A DNA stretch of 64,000 nt, from the NCBI GenBank assembly GCA_907165135.1, contig OU015567.1, forward strand, positions 10,235,001 to 10,299,000, in the 5' to 3' direction. This DNA is from Oikopleura dioica. Lineage: Eukaryota; Chordata; Appendicularia; Copelata; Oikopleuridae. Below the pieces are notes generated by a model. That model was given only the letters and a program-made list of their open reading frames with translations, was not told the origin of the DNA and searched no databases. Position numbers and translations under genes: made by a program. Below are positions 1-13,301 of the stretch, piece by piece. The first letter of the stretch is position 1, and each line of letters begins with the position of its first letter.

Positions 1-222
1 AACTGATACTCTTTGCAAAGAAAAAGGTAAAAACCCCGATTTCCAACCCTAGTCCTAGACCACAAGTTTGAAAGCCTTCTCCTATCCCTTGTACAATTTT
101 CAGATATGAAAGAAAAATGCGCTGAAATCTTCGAAAAACGAAGAAAAAGAGCTTACTTTGGTTTTGGAGTGCTCAAAGATCTACTTGCTCCTACTCATGA
201 TCAGCCTGATTACTCGGAATAA
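1..222 (+). CDS. 3' end of an unidentified gene (two terminal exons)
   Basis: A GT-AG intron (donor after base 26, acceptor before 104) joins two exons in one frame that ends at TAA 220-222. The visible tail is about 45 residues, charged and basic (EKRRKRAYFGFGVLKDLL). The spacing of basic residues and the following FGFGVLKDL vaguely recalls helix 1 of a Mlx/Mondo bHLH domain, but helix 2 is missing before the stop, so I do not assign a family. The gene starts upstream of the window. Confidence 0.45.
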
Positions 223-1987
223 AGTTCAAATATCGGTATAATTTCGCTTTGTTTAGAATTCTTTAATGTAATAATTATGGTTCTATCATATTCTCAAGAA
301 AACTCTAAACGGCAAACGCATGGTCACGTATAACTACATGCTATTTATGTGAAAAGCGATTACTGTTGCGATTTCGAGCTCCTTCGATTGTTGCGGTAAT
401 GGGACTTTGATTTGGCGTTTTGGCGAACTTGTGGGAATTCGAGCGCAGCTCAACCAGCCCAATTGAGCCAAAGTTTGCAGAAATTAGCGCTTATTATGGA
501 GTAACGTTCCGTTGGAATGCTTCAGTTACAAGATAATCGCAGCATAAAGGGCTAAGACACAGCTGCTGCCATCGTCGTCTTCGTGAGGAAAAACGTATTC
601 AAGTTCAGTTTCAAGAACTGAAAAAAGACTTGAGATTCTTCGTATTAAAAGCTGCCATTCATTGATGTAAATTTCATGAGTGCAGAACAAGCAAGGAAAA
701 AACGTGGATCCCCTAACGTTATCAGATCGTCATCTCTAATTTCACAAAGAAATCGAAGCCAGGACGGGCCCCAACGTGACTGGACCGCTCGCTCAATCAA
801 AACGGATACTCTCCGTGCTCTAGTGTCTCTGAAGAGCTTCCTGGACGCGATATAATCAATGCACCAGTCCACATCATCGAGTTTAACTTATGATAAAAAG
901 CACGCGCTAGAATTTGCCAAATTCGCTCACGTCTAAAACTGAACGGTGGGTTAAGTAGGGCTGTATTATACGTTGGATTCAAGTTCAAGCGCTTGCCTTG
1001 ACCTTTTTCGTGGATTTCGCGGGGCTTCTGTATATTTTATCCGGAGCAGAGAAAATCGTACACCTGAACTGATCTAGTAAATTTGGCTGTTAGACTCGCA
1101 GAAATGGGAAAATGCTCTCCCGCGTCTTATTTTTCAAGCAACTGTACTTCGCGTGACTAATTTTCATTCGTAAGAATTGTGTATCGTTTCTTACAAAACT
1201 GGTCCTAGCTCGATATCCAACGGAAATGAGCGCCCCTCTATCATGTTGTGGGTTGTTTCTTTTTCTATAAGTGGCGCGAGAGGTTTTCATAAGGGGCAAT
1301 TGGGCCCGTTTCTTTATATTTTCTAAGCGGTTCTTTTCTAGGCTTACTCTCTGAAGCGCTCTCTCTCTCTTCTCTTTCGCTACAGTAGATGCAGACTAAA
1401 AGGCTGTTCGGCTATTTCATAACGACAAATCGACAATTTAACGGCATCTATCTTGGGGCTGCTGGCTCAGAGGTTCAAGCAGGATCTTGTCAAACATGCT
1501 CATCCCTTCTTAATTACTCCACCCTGATTAAAATTTCAGACTCTAGAAAGATCTCATCACGTGAATGCAGATCTTATTCGTCGGTCTTCTACGACACTGT
1601 ATAAAACAGTTCGAGCCGGATAAGAATTAACTCTCAGGCGGAAATCATTATTAAAGATGTCCTTAAAATAGTCTCTGAAAAGAGCCACGAAGTTTCAATC
1701 AAATACTTTTTTATTATGAACAGCAATAAATCGGTTCCGGGAGAGCACGTTGGCTTTTAGCTGATAAATCGGTGAGTAGTGTCTTGCTGGCACAATTGCT
1801 CGACGGATTTTGACAGGAGTGAGCGGTGATAAACTTGAGGCTGTTTTGAAAACATCGAAAATGCCCCGATGGGAGATAACGATAGCTAATTTGGAATATA
1901 AGCAAATTAATAACTTATTTGTGAATGAGAGTTTTGAATTGACACAGGGGGTCTGGATGATAAGAATCAATCAGTAGCTAGAATCGT
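223..1987. other. Stretch without a recognisable gene
   Basis: Only short open frames are present on both strands, none with splice-consistent extension or a family motif. A CT-rich tract lies near 1355-1380. I see nothing I can support as a gene. Confidence 0.5.
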
Positions 1988-2663
1988 TCAGTAAAGTTTC
2001 ATGATATTTTTCTTCTCAAAGGAGACAGTACAGACCGGGCACTTCATGCTTGAAATTCAGACAAGAGCTTCCGAACTGGTGGCCGCAAGTATTCAAGCAA
2101 GCATGTCTATGACCAGAGGTATCGTAATCTTCCATACAAATAACGCATTCTTTTGAAGAATCTGGCTCTCTCTCTGTTTCTGATTGAGACTTTTGGCAGG
2201 CAAGTATTTTATCCATTTGCTCCTCCAAAAATTTCAAATCGGTCTGAGCTCTACCACACTGTATTGCCGCGGCATTTAAAATTTCTGTGATGCGCGCTTT
2301 CTCGTCTGTATAAAGTTTTATGAGAAGATTCTGTGCTCGGAATCCTCTCACAAGGTACTCTCTAGTAAATACTGTTTTTCCAAGAACCCGGTCGCTTCCA
2401 TCCGGATTGAGTAGGACTTGTCGAAAATGCCTTCATTCAGCGAATAGAGCGATTATATTATCGTGCTTGACTATCATGTCTTGATGTTCTTTATGTAGAT
2501 TTGACAGTATTCTATGATCATGTTTAAGAAGAGCGAAGTCCAATAACAAGGATTTAATCTCTTCTTTTTTCTTGCCGTCGTTAATTGTCTGTTCAATTCC
2601 TTTCAACAAGTTTATTTTTTGCTCGATATTATCGCTCATATTTATATAAAAAGAATAATGCAT
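1988..2663 (-). pseudogene. Broken RING-finger protein gene
   Basis: Read from 2663 (or the ATG at 2639) downward, a helical, charged N-terminal part runs into an in-frame TGA at 2435-2433. The same frame then continues for about 135 codons with no intron signal between. That part holds a RING start: CVIC, then CxH in CGHQFGSSC. The position that should bind zinc after GHQF is Gly instead of Cys or His. The expected last pair, CPVC, exists only in another frame (near 2035-2025), so about one base is missing between. A stop, a lost ligand and a frameshift together point to a decayed E3-ligase-like gene. Sequencing errors plus an unusual intron are the alternative. Confidence 0.6.
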
Positions 2664-5600
2664 ATATGGGAAAGAAATTTATTCCTTGTTTATATTTCGC
2701 AGGATCTTGTTTAAATTAAATGAAAACACGAAGAAGACGACAAACATTACATGCCAAGCCTTATAAAATCTACAGAAATCACAAGTCCACAGGAATCGAG
2801 CGGTGAATCAGCGGTGCGCGCTAAAATTCTTGGTGGCGCGGTCAGCGAGCGTTTTTTGGCGTCGTGGCGAAGGGGCGCTGCCGCGCTCGTCCGCCGATTT
2901 CACGATTTCGACAAGTCGGAGAATTACTTCTCTTCTGATCACCCTAGCCGATACTACTCACGCCGAGCAGGCTGTCCGAGTAAGGCCTTTACTTTTTTGT
3001 TTGTTTGTTACTTTTTTTGCGAAAACTGAAGAAAAGCCGACGAAAATTGAAATTTGTGAGATTTTTTAATTAGCCACAAAGAAATACAGTCTACTACAGT
3101 CTTTTCGACAAGTGCAAAAAAGAAGAACAGTCTTCTCCTGAGATAGAGAAACAAAACACCACCAAACAAAACAAAACAAAAGCCATGAAAACGTTTTTGT
3201 TGGCTGCGCTAGTTTCAGAAACTGGCGCTGGAAAACTTCCATGCTCTGGTTAGTAGGGAAAAATTAACTGTAGTTCAAAAAGGGGCCAATAGAAAGCGGC
3301 AAGTGATAAACTGTACGTCAAGTGACAGAACAGTTCCAGAACCCCTCCGGATATGATTGACGGAGCCCCGTCAAAACTTGAGAAGTGAAAACTTTCCCGA
3401 GGGTGTTGGGGAGCAGAAATGAAAATATAAATTGGGTAATTTTATAAATCAAAATGTATGATAATTTTTGAGCAACGATATGGTCGAACTTTTTAATTAA
3501 AAATATTTTTTCAGATAGCCTCGTGTAGTAAAAAAACTCGTTTTTCTGGAAACTTTAATGAATTGTTCAATTTCGTTTATTTCGGCAAATAGATATTGAG
3601 GGAATTCACGTTTCTTGAGTTGTCCGAAAGATGTCCGACATCTGCACCGGCGATAACAAACTTGCTGATTTTGAATACATTCCTCCCTTTTATCGCTATT
3701 GCTAATTAAATACTCATCAATCAACAGTATTAACACACTCGAAATCGACCACAAAGTCACTTTCAAATCCTGTTTTTTTCCAAAAAGGTCATGTTTGGCT
3801 CTAGACCTCTTGGCGATTAGGAACTTTAGCTCAAATTCAAACTCAAGCGCTGGATCAAAAAGCATTACAGAGAGAACTGTAAAAGGTATCTTCTTTCGCG
3901 CAGGATATTCCATTCTTGCTCAACCTAAGCTCGTGGCGGCTTATCCCTCCGGGTTCAATGTTACAGCTTTTAAAGCGTTTCCTTTGACCTGGATTTTGAA
4001 AGATAATTTTCGAAATAAAATGCTCGCAAAAGACATTTAAAATCCTGTTTATCATAAAATAAAGCTCAATTCGTGCATAATACGTGCACGTTGCGATGCT
4101 CACGCAAATCTGGGTGCGGATGGGACTTCCTGGCCGGATAGAAATTGCACGCGCTTTTGGATAAACTGACATAAATTCTCGGAGCCCAAATTCAACGTGC
4201 GGGATGATCTAGAGCTACCTTCGACCGTTGTATACTCGTTGTGGTCGTAATTTTGGATTTAGGGTTTAATTAAGTTCTTCTCAAAGTCAACCCTCAAGGT
4301 CATTTTTGACGAAGAAAATAAACCTTCAATATTTATTGACGGTTTGAAAAAGACCCATTACTTGAGTGAAATGTCAACTTGCATCCTGGTCAGCACATTT
4401 TTGCGTTATCACTTTTAGCCCGAAATGAGTCCATCTGCTCCATCAAAGCATATACATTTGTCACCATAATTTGCCTCAAATCACTTTTGTCTTGAATATC
4501 TTCGCCAGGAAGAAGGTATGCCAAAGCCATGCTCATCAAAGACCATTACCTGTCCGCATAATAACCTTCAGAACGTTCCTAATACGCGAAATTAGCAGAA
4601 AAATGCTCACGTCTATCTCTTTTTCATTCTTCAAAAGCATAAAAACTAGACAAAAATCATCGGCTTTTTGAAAAATCGAAAACGTGCAACAATTCAAAGG
4701 TCGTAAATTCTATCCGATTCTTACAGCTCAGGAGACATTTCCGAGACATTCCGCCCGAAATCTGCTGAAATTTTACTTTTCTAGGGAAAGAATGACATTT
4801 CAGAGGTCTATTGAAGTCAGATTTGCAAATTCTTTCGAAACGTAGTTTTACTAGAATCTCAGAAGGACACTTTTTCACTTGTATCGCGATCTAGTAGATC
4901 GCCGATCTACAGCCTGTTACCTTTTATAAGACAACGCAAAAACCAAGCTTTTTAGGCTAAAATTTTGTAATGATCAGAGCCCGTCTTTTAATTTTAAGGG
5001 CCTCTCTGCCTTATCGGCACGGAAGCTTGAAATTTCGTTAGCAAAATAGTAATGTCCGTTAGTACTAATTAAATCAAGAAAAATCTGTGTTCAAGCAAAA
5101 AGCGATTAAAAAATTTCGAAACTTTGAGGATTATGCAGCCTCGGTGTAGGTGATGATCAAATCCAGGGTGGTGTTTTAACGCGTATTTCTGTTGACATAG
5201 AGCGACTGAAGAAGAGTGTTGATCTGTTGATGTTGATGATCGAGCGAGTTCCTTCAAAACTGAGATTGATGGTTGAAATGAGGGGTTATCACACTCGAAC
5301 TTGCACCGTTTCGAACGATACGTTACCACTCCCTTTAGCCATTCCAGCTCATCAGTGAAGCTCCGTTAGTATATCAACTATATTTGACGGCAAACATGAG
5401 AACGTCCGCATTATCACAGCTCTACAATTAAGGGTGTCTAGGATACATTTGATAAAGCTCATGTAAGGCTAAATCCACCACGCAAGCGGGGATCTTTCTG
5501 TGGTCAGCGCCTTAATTTCGCTGATCTTGGGCGGATAAATTTTGGAGGCAATGGAGGAAATTCAATTGCGACACCCTAAAGTTCGTCAAAAGTTGAAATT

Positions 5601-6520
5601 TTGGCTCTTTTCTTTCGTTTATTTAGGAGCTAGAATTCTTTTAGGGAGTTAATCGCAGCTGGGAGGGATTCTTTATCAGCAGGAACGGGAGTTGGATGAA
5701 GAAGATTTATGACTCAACTTTGTGGCCAAAATAGAGATTAGCGTAAAGATTGGCCGAGACAACTTGAACGGTGACCCCGGCCCTAACTTTAGCGAGATGG
5801 ACCGGAACTTAGAGGATAATGCTTAATCTTAAGTCACACGTAATAAACTTTCCCCAGCGCCGGTCCAAGGATTAGGACGTAACAAAAAACCGTATTAGAA
5901 GATAGTACTGCTATACGTGAATTTTGCTCATGTTTTGTAAAGAACATTTTGGACTTAAATTGCAACCGGGCGGAACTAAATGACGGCGATGTTTTAAGCT
6001 GTCTCTGAACGATTTTACAGTTTCAAAGAATATCAAAACAAAATAAAAATTTTCTAAGAGATTGAACTTTATAAAATATACAGTTTCGCCGGTATATGCC
6101 CCTGGTTTGAGTTTCATTAACATTTTAATATCTGAAATTTTCTGTTTTGATTTGGCTGAGCTACTCGTTTCTGATCGATTCTAGCGCCATGAAAAGTAAT
6201 CAGGTCATTTTCAAATCGAGTCAACGTCAGTCATTCCGAAAGCCAGCGAAGCTCTCAAAATTGATGATTCAAAATTTGATTTCAGTTCGAGCAGCCCATG
6301 TTAATATTAGCTTGTCGTTTTTCGAGGCGGAAAGAATTTCAAATTCCAGTTCGGAATGCACGAATCAACAGGTCGTACAGTGCCCCGGCCAGATGCGAAA
6401 TGTGCCGAGCTGACGGGAAATCGTCAGACGGGGAATTCTTGGCGATATTACTTTTGCCCGAACTTTTGTCCGTTTGGGATATCCTTCGATTAATAATCGA
6501 AATAATAAACCTTATTTTAG
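2664..6520. other. Gene-poor stretch
   Basis: No coding exon could be supported. There is an (AAAAC)-type tract near 3162-3180 and many short unrelated open frames. The last few hundred bases (about 6150-6520) probably contain the missing 5' exon or promoter of the VWA gene that follows, but I could not fix a start codon or signal-peptide exon. Confidence 0.4.
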
Positions 6521-9500
6521 GCGAACGAAAAACCGGTCGCGTCCTCAATCATATTACCCATCATCCAAATGCCTGTTGTGGCCCAGCGCCCTACGATAAG
6601 CTGACCAAAGGATGTTGCGCCGTCGCCAACCGAGATATCCCAGTCGTCTTCAACAAAGGAATCCAAGATTGTTGTGGAGAACACATCATCGATTTGGCTT
6701 CCCAGGGCTGCTGCAAAGGCGTAAGCCACGATTTGGAAAGTCACGATTGCTGCGAAGATGGTATCAGAGACGCTCGGGAGTTTCCTGGATGCAGATGCGA
6801 GTTTACCGAGTGGACTGAATGGTCTTCTTGTGATGCTACTCTCGGTGGAGGTTTCCAGGAGCGAGTTAGAGAATTTCGTGTCAAGTAAGTAAACTACACT
6901 TTCTTTTACCAATGTTTGTGTATCTTCAGAAGGTTAAGATAATACCTATTGACTTTGACTTCTGCTAAGTATTTTCTAAGTACACCTCAGTGACAGTAAT
7001 CGCTTCCGGTTCAGGCAACTGTCTCACGTCAGCGTCAGTTCTTCCGGATATTTTTGTAGAAAAGGGCTTTGTTTTCTTAAACATATGCTTCCTGTTTGTT
7101 TAGGGAGGGAATGAAGGGGACCATTTGTCCGACGATCCCGAAGTCAGAACGCTTGGTTGAACGAAGAGACGGAACTCCTGATTGGTTCGAAGGCGGCCCT
7201 GGTCAAAGCTGTATTCAGGTATGAAAGAAAAGATAAAAAAGAAAAAAATATGAAATATTATTTTTTAGAATTCTGCCTTCAGCTTGAGCAACGGTCTGAA
7301 AAACGCAGGAATGTACAAAGATTTGATCGTTCTGCTCGACGAAAGTACTTCCATCAAGGTAAACGATAACGTCAAATTGTCCGTTTTGCAAGTTCCAAGG
7401 CAATCTTTTTCGCTTTTGGACCGCGCGGAAATTCCAGAGTGACAAGTAACATCATTATTTGATCTCGATGTCTTCAAATTTTCGGATGCCTGACTATTTT
7501 GCCCTTTTTTCGACTAATCAAAAAAGGACTCTTCATCAATTGCTTGCGTGATTTTGGAGGAGGAGCTCTAATTCTGGTTTGAACTCTCTTCCTTTTGTTT
7601 TATGCGCTCAGCAGAACGCGTCCCTTAATGGTTCGCATTAAGAAGTCGGAGGCACGTGTACTGCTAGGCTTGGCGCAATAGCTGATGATAAACATCAGCA
7701 AATGTCCCTAACCCGGAATTAATCAGCTCCCTCCTTCCAGAGTCAGAAATGCAAAAATAATTACTGAAAAAACGTCACCCATGCGCGCGATTACGCGTCA
7801 ACCGCCTGATGAGCTTCCTCACCTATCTCCACTCTTTCATAATCGACACTCAACGAGATACTTTTTCTTGCAAGACAAACTTTTTTTTCAAGACAATTTT
7901 CAAAAGTTTGTTTTTTAGGAATCGAACTTCGAATACGCGAAAGACCTGGTCTCCAACATCGTCAAATCCCTCTGCGGCGGCATTGGCAAGTACTCCAATC
8001 GCGTCTCCGTCGTCCGATTTAGCGCTGACGTAAGTACCTCTACCTCTCTTCAAGAGCGAGTTACTCAAGCACTGGTTATTAAAAACACTTAGAACTTGTA
8101 TCACTTCTACTAGTATTCCTCCATCCTCAAGAAAATATGTAACCACAACTCCAAAAGGGGTTTTAAAAGACCCTCCTAAGCGGACAAAAATCGTAAAACA
8201 CGCGCAAATGTGCGATAACCAGCACCATAGAAGGTCATCGCGTTGAAAATTTTCGTAAAGCCACAATTGACTCATTTTTCCTTCTGCTGTAATTAACGTA
8301 CACCAAATCTGATAAAAGTTGTAACAAGCGTATTTTTCAGGTGAAAATCGACATCAACTTTGACGAAGAAATGACTACAGAAGATGTTGTTTCCAAAGTC
8401 AAGAGTTTTGTTTACAAACCATTGGAAAATGATGAGTAAGTATAAAAAATAATGATAAGGGCAGTATCCATCAAGCTAAACTATTTTCTTTTCTCACCAA
8501 AACCCGAAAAATGAAGAATATATTTTCGCTGAAACGTCATCTGCCAAAGCGCTTCAATCATAAAGTGGAATATATTAGAATCCTAATTTGACAGGCAACC
8601 TCTATCACTACACGCTAAAAATTTCAGCTTCCATTCATTCAATCCTTTATTTCCCGGTAACCATGATTTCAAGGCGCCATTGGATTTTTTCGTCGAAAGA
8701 CAAAAAAAAATCATAAGACAAGCGAAATATCGTTGATTTAACCCTTAGCCGCTGATGATGGGCAAAAATTGCATAAGCATTTTCGCTTGATCCTTTTTAC
8801 CAATCCTCTAATATTTTAACACAATATATTTCTAGCAAATTAAGGGCATCCTCTCAAATAAGTCAAAAACGAGGCCTCCTCTTTTAACAAATACGAGTGC
8901 CCCCAACATAAATCTATATAAAAATATCCCGTTATCAATCTTCATATCCCGCTTGGCGAGAATTTCTCCCTTTATTTGATTATTAAGCCATTTCTCTTTC
9001 CTTAAATTGGCAACTCTAGTCATTGCGGCCTATTTTAATCAATCACGTTCGGTGGCCTTGTTCAGAATTTAAAATCTTGCGTAAAATGTAATTTTCCTCT
9101 ATGACTCATAGACTATGAGTCTATTTCCGTCTTCCGAGGATCATTCCGGCTACGTGTGCATATGTTTCTTTTGTGAAGATATTTACGTGTGTGCTGAGAA
9201 GGAAATTCTTGCGGCGGAACAGGGTCAGGCCCCGGAACCTCTGGCATGTTTGATGTCGTAGGAATACTTTCCTTTTGGATCCACATAGTTTCGGGGGATC
9301 ATCGTCGTTAACCTATTCGCGTGAGGGGCCACCTTTTTTGCTATTTCATTGATAAAAGCCTCTTTTTCCTGGCGGTAGTCTGAAATTCACAAGGAATAAT
9401 TGCTAGACTTCGAGTTCGTCTGAGAAAATGAAGAAACGCAAATTTGTTTTTGCAAATTGTTTTTACTCAAAATCTTCATTTTTCGGCTCTTTTTCGTGAA

Positions 9501-12066
9501 CATGTGGCAGCTCGCGGATGCAAATTGCTTTAGTCGGTTCTAACAGGTTCTGAATGGACTCTAATAACCGTGCGCACTTTGTCTCTTTCTCACATTAGGC
9601 TCGGGCACACAAAAGCCGCCGTGCATATTAATCTCGCCGAGTAATTTGCGTTCCAGGTGGCGGAACATGCTAGAATATCGCGCTCAATGAGGACATACTT
9701 TTTACCGTGTCTCGGGAGCTTCTAATTTCAATGACATGCTATTTACCGTTTCTTTTCTTATTGAAAAAATTTAGTTTCCGCGGTTCTACTTACACAGCCA
9801 GTGCGATGAAAGAAGTGTACGAAAAGATCATTTCCAAATCCAACGGATGGAGAGATGGCGTCGGTCCACCAGTCTGCTCAGGAGTGATCATCGATGGAAC
9901 ATGCTACTGGATCCCAAGTGAATACGCAACACCTGAACAGGAATGGTTTTACACTTCTAAACTATCGACCTGGCTTTCTTTCACACTTGACGAAAGCTGT
10001 TGTCGGAAAGTTCGAATCGCCCTTTCCTCGAAATTCCATCACTTCAACCAACTAGCCGTTTGCGTGGGGTATGTTTTCGTTGACATTTTACGTTGCGATA
10101 CTGCCAGGCGCTCCATCATCTGACGTGTTGAGTTGGGTTTGATTTCTCAGTCTTTGGTCTAGATAAAGTGGCTTGATAAGTCAAGGTCGATTAGTTAGTG
10201 TCTTGCAAAACTGAAAATAAAGATGGAGGATGTCTGCGCTGCCTACCCTGGAGCCCGGCCGGCTGTTTTAGGGACGGTTTAAAGATTGCTTTTCATAATA
10301 CATATAATGTAATATTGTAATGAAATATGTAATATTGCTAGAATATAGCGAATTTTCTTCATAATTTTGGTCAATTTGAACACGTTTCTTGCTCTTTTCA
10401 GACCAATAATTTGATGCAGAAATCTCTTATTTAAATTTTAAAGCTGTGATTTGTAAATTTTGGAAAGCATTTGACCTCATTCGTCGACGAGGTCGGCTAG
10501 TGGAATTTGACCGTCATTCTTGGCGCACCTGGCTGAGCGAAATTAAAATTCACTCAGTTCAATCTATAACGACGCCTACCGGATCATTTTTTTCTGAGTG
10601 CGGAATCTGAGGATGATTTCTTAGACAATCTTTCTAAACGTGGGAAAGTCAACAAAATTTATTTTTACGTAAGAGTTTTTTATTTAAACCGGCAAAGATA
10701 CGAATGACAGTTACGAAATGGTCAGGAGACTTGTTGAGGCGGAATATGGATTCCCGGATAATGATAAGGAACGGGAGGGACCATGGGCAGGTATGACTGT
10801 CTCAGGAGGTAAGTGGTCCTACGACGCCAACAATGGCGATGTCATTGCTGCCCTTGCCGATGGAAGCCAGCCAGAAGGATGTGTTCAGTTTGCTTTTACT
10901 CAGGAAAATGGAATGGTGAGTTTTAACCGGAATATTACAGAAAGAAGTTATCTGATTGATATCCATGTTTTACCACGTTTATTTATTGGAAGAGAGCCTT
11001 GCTTCTTTGTCTGAGAGACTGTTTTTATCTCTGAAGCAAGGGAGCAGAATCTTACATGAATTTCAACAGTCAAACGGAAACCCGAAACAGATAAATCAGC
11101 TTGTTTTAAAGATAGCCTGTTACAGTCAACAGTTGACTTACTGTCCCTTTACTTTTAAAAAGAATCAAAACTGACAATTATTTTCGTCAACGCTCTTCTG
11201 ATAGATAAGCAACTAGTATGTTCTACCAACATTTTCGTAGCTTCCTGGCACTTATCAAAGGGGCTTCTATAAACGTTGTTTGTTCAGGAATACAAACTGC
11301 GGTCTTCCGATTGCAGCCACACCAGACGCGTGGTGTGTGAACAGTACCCTCTCCAACACTTGAACGTCGAAACGGAGCTGCTGCTGATCACAGATGGCCG
11401 ATCCAATGACCCCAAGCACTTCGCCTCTCTTGAACGCATGAAAGCCCTTTACTCGGCTACTGGGATTAACGTAAGTCCTGCTGATTACCATTTCGTAATA
11501 ACCTTGAGCTCGTGGAGACCTTTCTTCACGTCTTTATCGCCGGGCACGATTTATTAGGCAGCGTCCCTATATCTCTTTTTTACACCTGTTTATGGGAAGA
11601 TCCAACGAGGAAAATTCTTTTGACCTAGATGAAAAGGCTTTTAATCTTACAATTTCGAACCATTCAGGTTTCCGCAATCGGTGTCGGCAGAATCAACGAG
11701 GACGAAATCCGTGACCTTACCGACAACACCCACTCCAGCAGTGCCAAAGAAGGAAACATCTTCTATCTTATGTCCTGGGAGTCGGTTCAGAAGTTCAACA
11801 AAATCTTCGAAAAGATCCACAAGAAATTCGAAAACGAGTAAGTTCAAACATGTGTTTTTCCATTTGTAAGAGCAAATTAAAATACCGTAGCGGTATGAAG
11901 TGCGCTCACGTAGCTATTCTCCCGACTAAATCACTTTTCTAGCGCCTGCCTGCCACTCAACTACGACCACGACGATGTGGCATGGACCCTCTGGTCAAAG
12001 ACGATGGCCAAACACGGCGTTTCAGTGAAGCAAGAGCCCGAAGAAGGCTTCGAATTCAATTATTAA
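6521..12066 (+). CDS. Extracellular protein: galaxin-like Cys repeats, TSP1, VWA with an inserted C-type lectin domain (5' end unresolved)
   Basis: Ten exons keep phase: 6521-6884, 7104-7218, 7269-7358, 7919-8029, 8341-8435, 9775-10068, 10711-10915, 11288-11470, 11668-11837, 11943-12066; about 582 residues are visible. Exon 1 has repeated CC pairs (ACCGPAPYD, GCCAV, DCCGE, GCCKG, DCCED) as in galaxins, then a thrombospondin type 1 start (EWTEWSSC). The VWA domain begins with its metal site DESTS, continues to the conserved Thr in GSTYTASAM, and resumes at LLLITDGRSND. Between these lies a lectin-like domain (GTCYW, PWAGM, a final DCSHTRRVVCE). The protein is probably secreted or matrix-bound. 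Introns of 560, 1339 and 642 bp are unusually long here. A signal-peptide exon is expected upstream but was not found. Confidence 0.82.
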
Positions 12067-13301
12067 TTCACTCCTTTCATAAATATTTCAATTTTGCGTA
12101 AAAATTTAGCGGCGGCGCAGTCGACTTACCGCCGTAGCAGTATATTTGTACATAAATAATGATCGATTATTATTATTTCATTTTCCACTCTTCTTTGTAA
12201 ATTTTGTAAATTTAATTTCGTTCAAAATTTCAAAAAACTCTAAAAATCAAAAATTTTCTGCACCGTGGCGCGACTGAGTTGCGCACCAGCCAATCAGATC
12301 GCTTCATCGGCCCTATATTCCTTTTTTTCTGTACATAAAAGTAAAGACACGATTTATGAACTCTTGAGCCCAAATACAAACATTGCCATTTTAAAACTTT
12401 AAGCGAAGATAGAGGTAGGAGTATTGTAATTTTTATTCGCCACTGCCACAATTGGAACCATCGCCTGAACCAATTTGGACCTGGCAGAATAAGCTCCAAG
12501 CGATGAGCAACAACGCCCTTCCATCTCAACCCGCGAAGCTGGGAAATCAAAGTGCAAAAACGATGATGAGATGAAAACTGGGCCGTTTTTCTCCGCTGAG
12601 AACTAAGGTAATTCTGCACGTAGCAATTATTCTTATCAGATATCTCTATCACTGATAGACTATCAGCTCTATTCTAGCTCATTTCCGTTATATAAAACTC
12701 CTATCTCAAGACTACAACAAGGACTTTTCTTTTCAAAAATGCTCATTTAAACCATTTAGACTGGGCAGATAATGTTTGATCAGCAGCTACTCCCGAAGAA
12801 GTCTGGAAACCTTCTCAAACCGAACCGTCGACTTCTATTTGCGAAAAAGTTCACTTTCACTTGATACTTTCAAAAATTCCATATCTATATATTTAAACAA
12901 AACTGCTCTTTTCTAATAAATCCTGCTCAAAATTATCAATCACGCGTGTCTATTTATATTGGCATTACAAAATGACATCAAAGAAAACCCTTCAAAAAGT
13001 GAAAAAATAAAGCATGGTGAACTCTTAAAGTTCAGTACGTACCCCCGTTTGAACTCTTCCGTATCTTCTTTGTTTTTCAATAAAATAATTCGTAAAAATC
13101 AACTTTGCGGCCGACGTTTTCAAGAATCTTCGTCTAATATTTGTTACGTATTTTTGTTGTCATTTTTACCTTTATGGTGATGTCAAGGACTAATAATTAA
13201 CCACGAAGAGCCTTTTGACTTGTGATTATCTGGTTCAAACAAGTTGGTTCAAAAATTGGATCAGTAGATCAACAATCGAGAAATTTGTAAATACCGCAGG
13301 A
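12067..13301. other. 3' UTR and intergenic DNA
   Basis: AT-rich sequence follows the VWA gene stop. A 140-codon minus-strand open frame at 12230-12652 has no family motif and I do not regard it as a gene. An AG acceptor ending at 13299, two bases before the next ATG, is a likely trans-splice site. Confidence 0.45.

Noticed and set aside
2433-2435. In-frame TGA as a selenocysteine codon in the RING gene
   Set aside because: No selenoprotein family fits and there are two further lesions downstream.
6298-6520. Upstream extension of the VWA gene's first visible exon to the ATG at 6298
   Set aside because: The extension lacks a signal peptide and the TTTTAG acceptor at 6516-6520 is a better exon boundary.
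12230-12652. 140-codon minus-strand open frame
   Set aside because: No motif, no splice-consistent neighbours, and its composition looks random.
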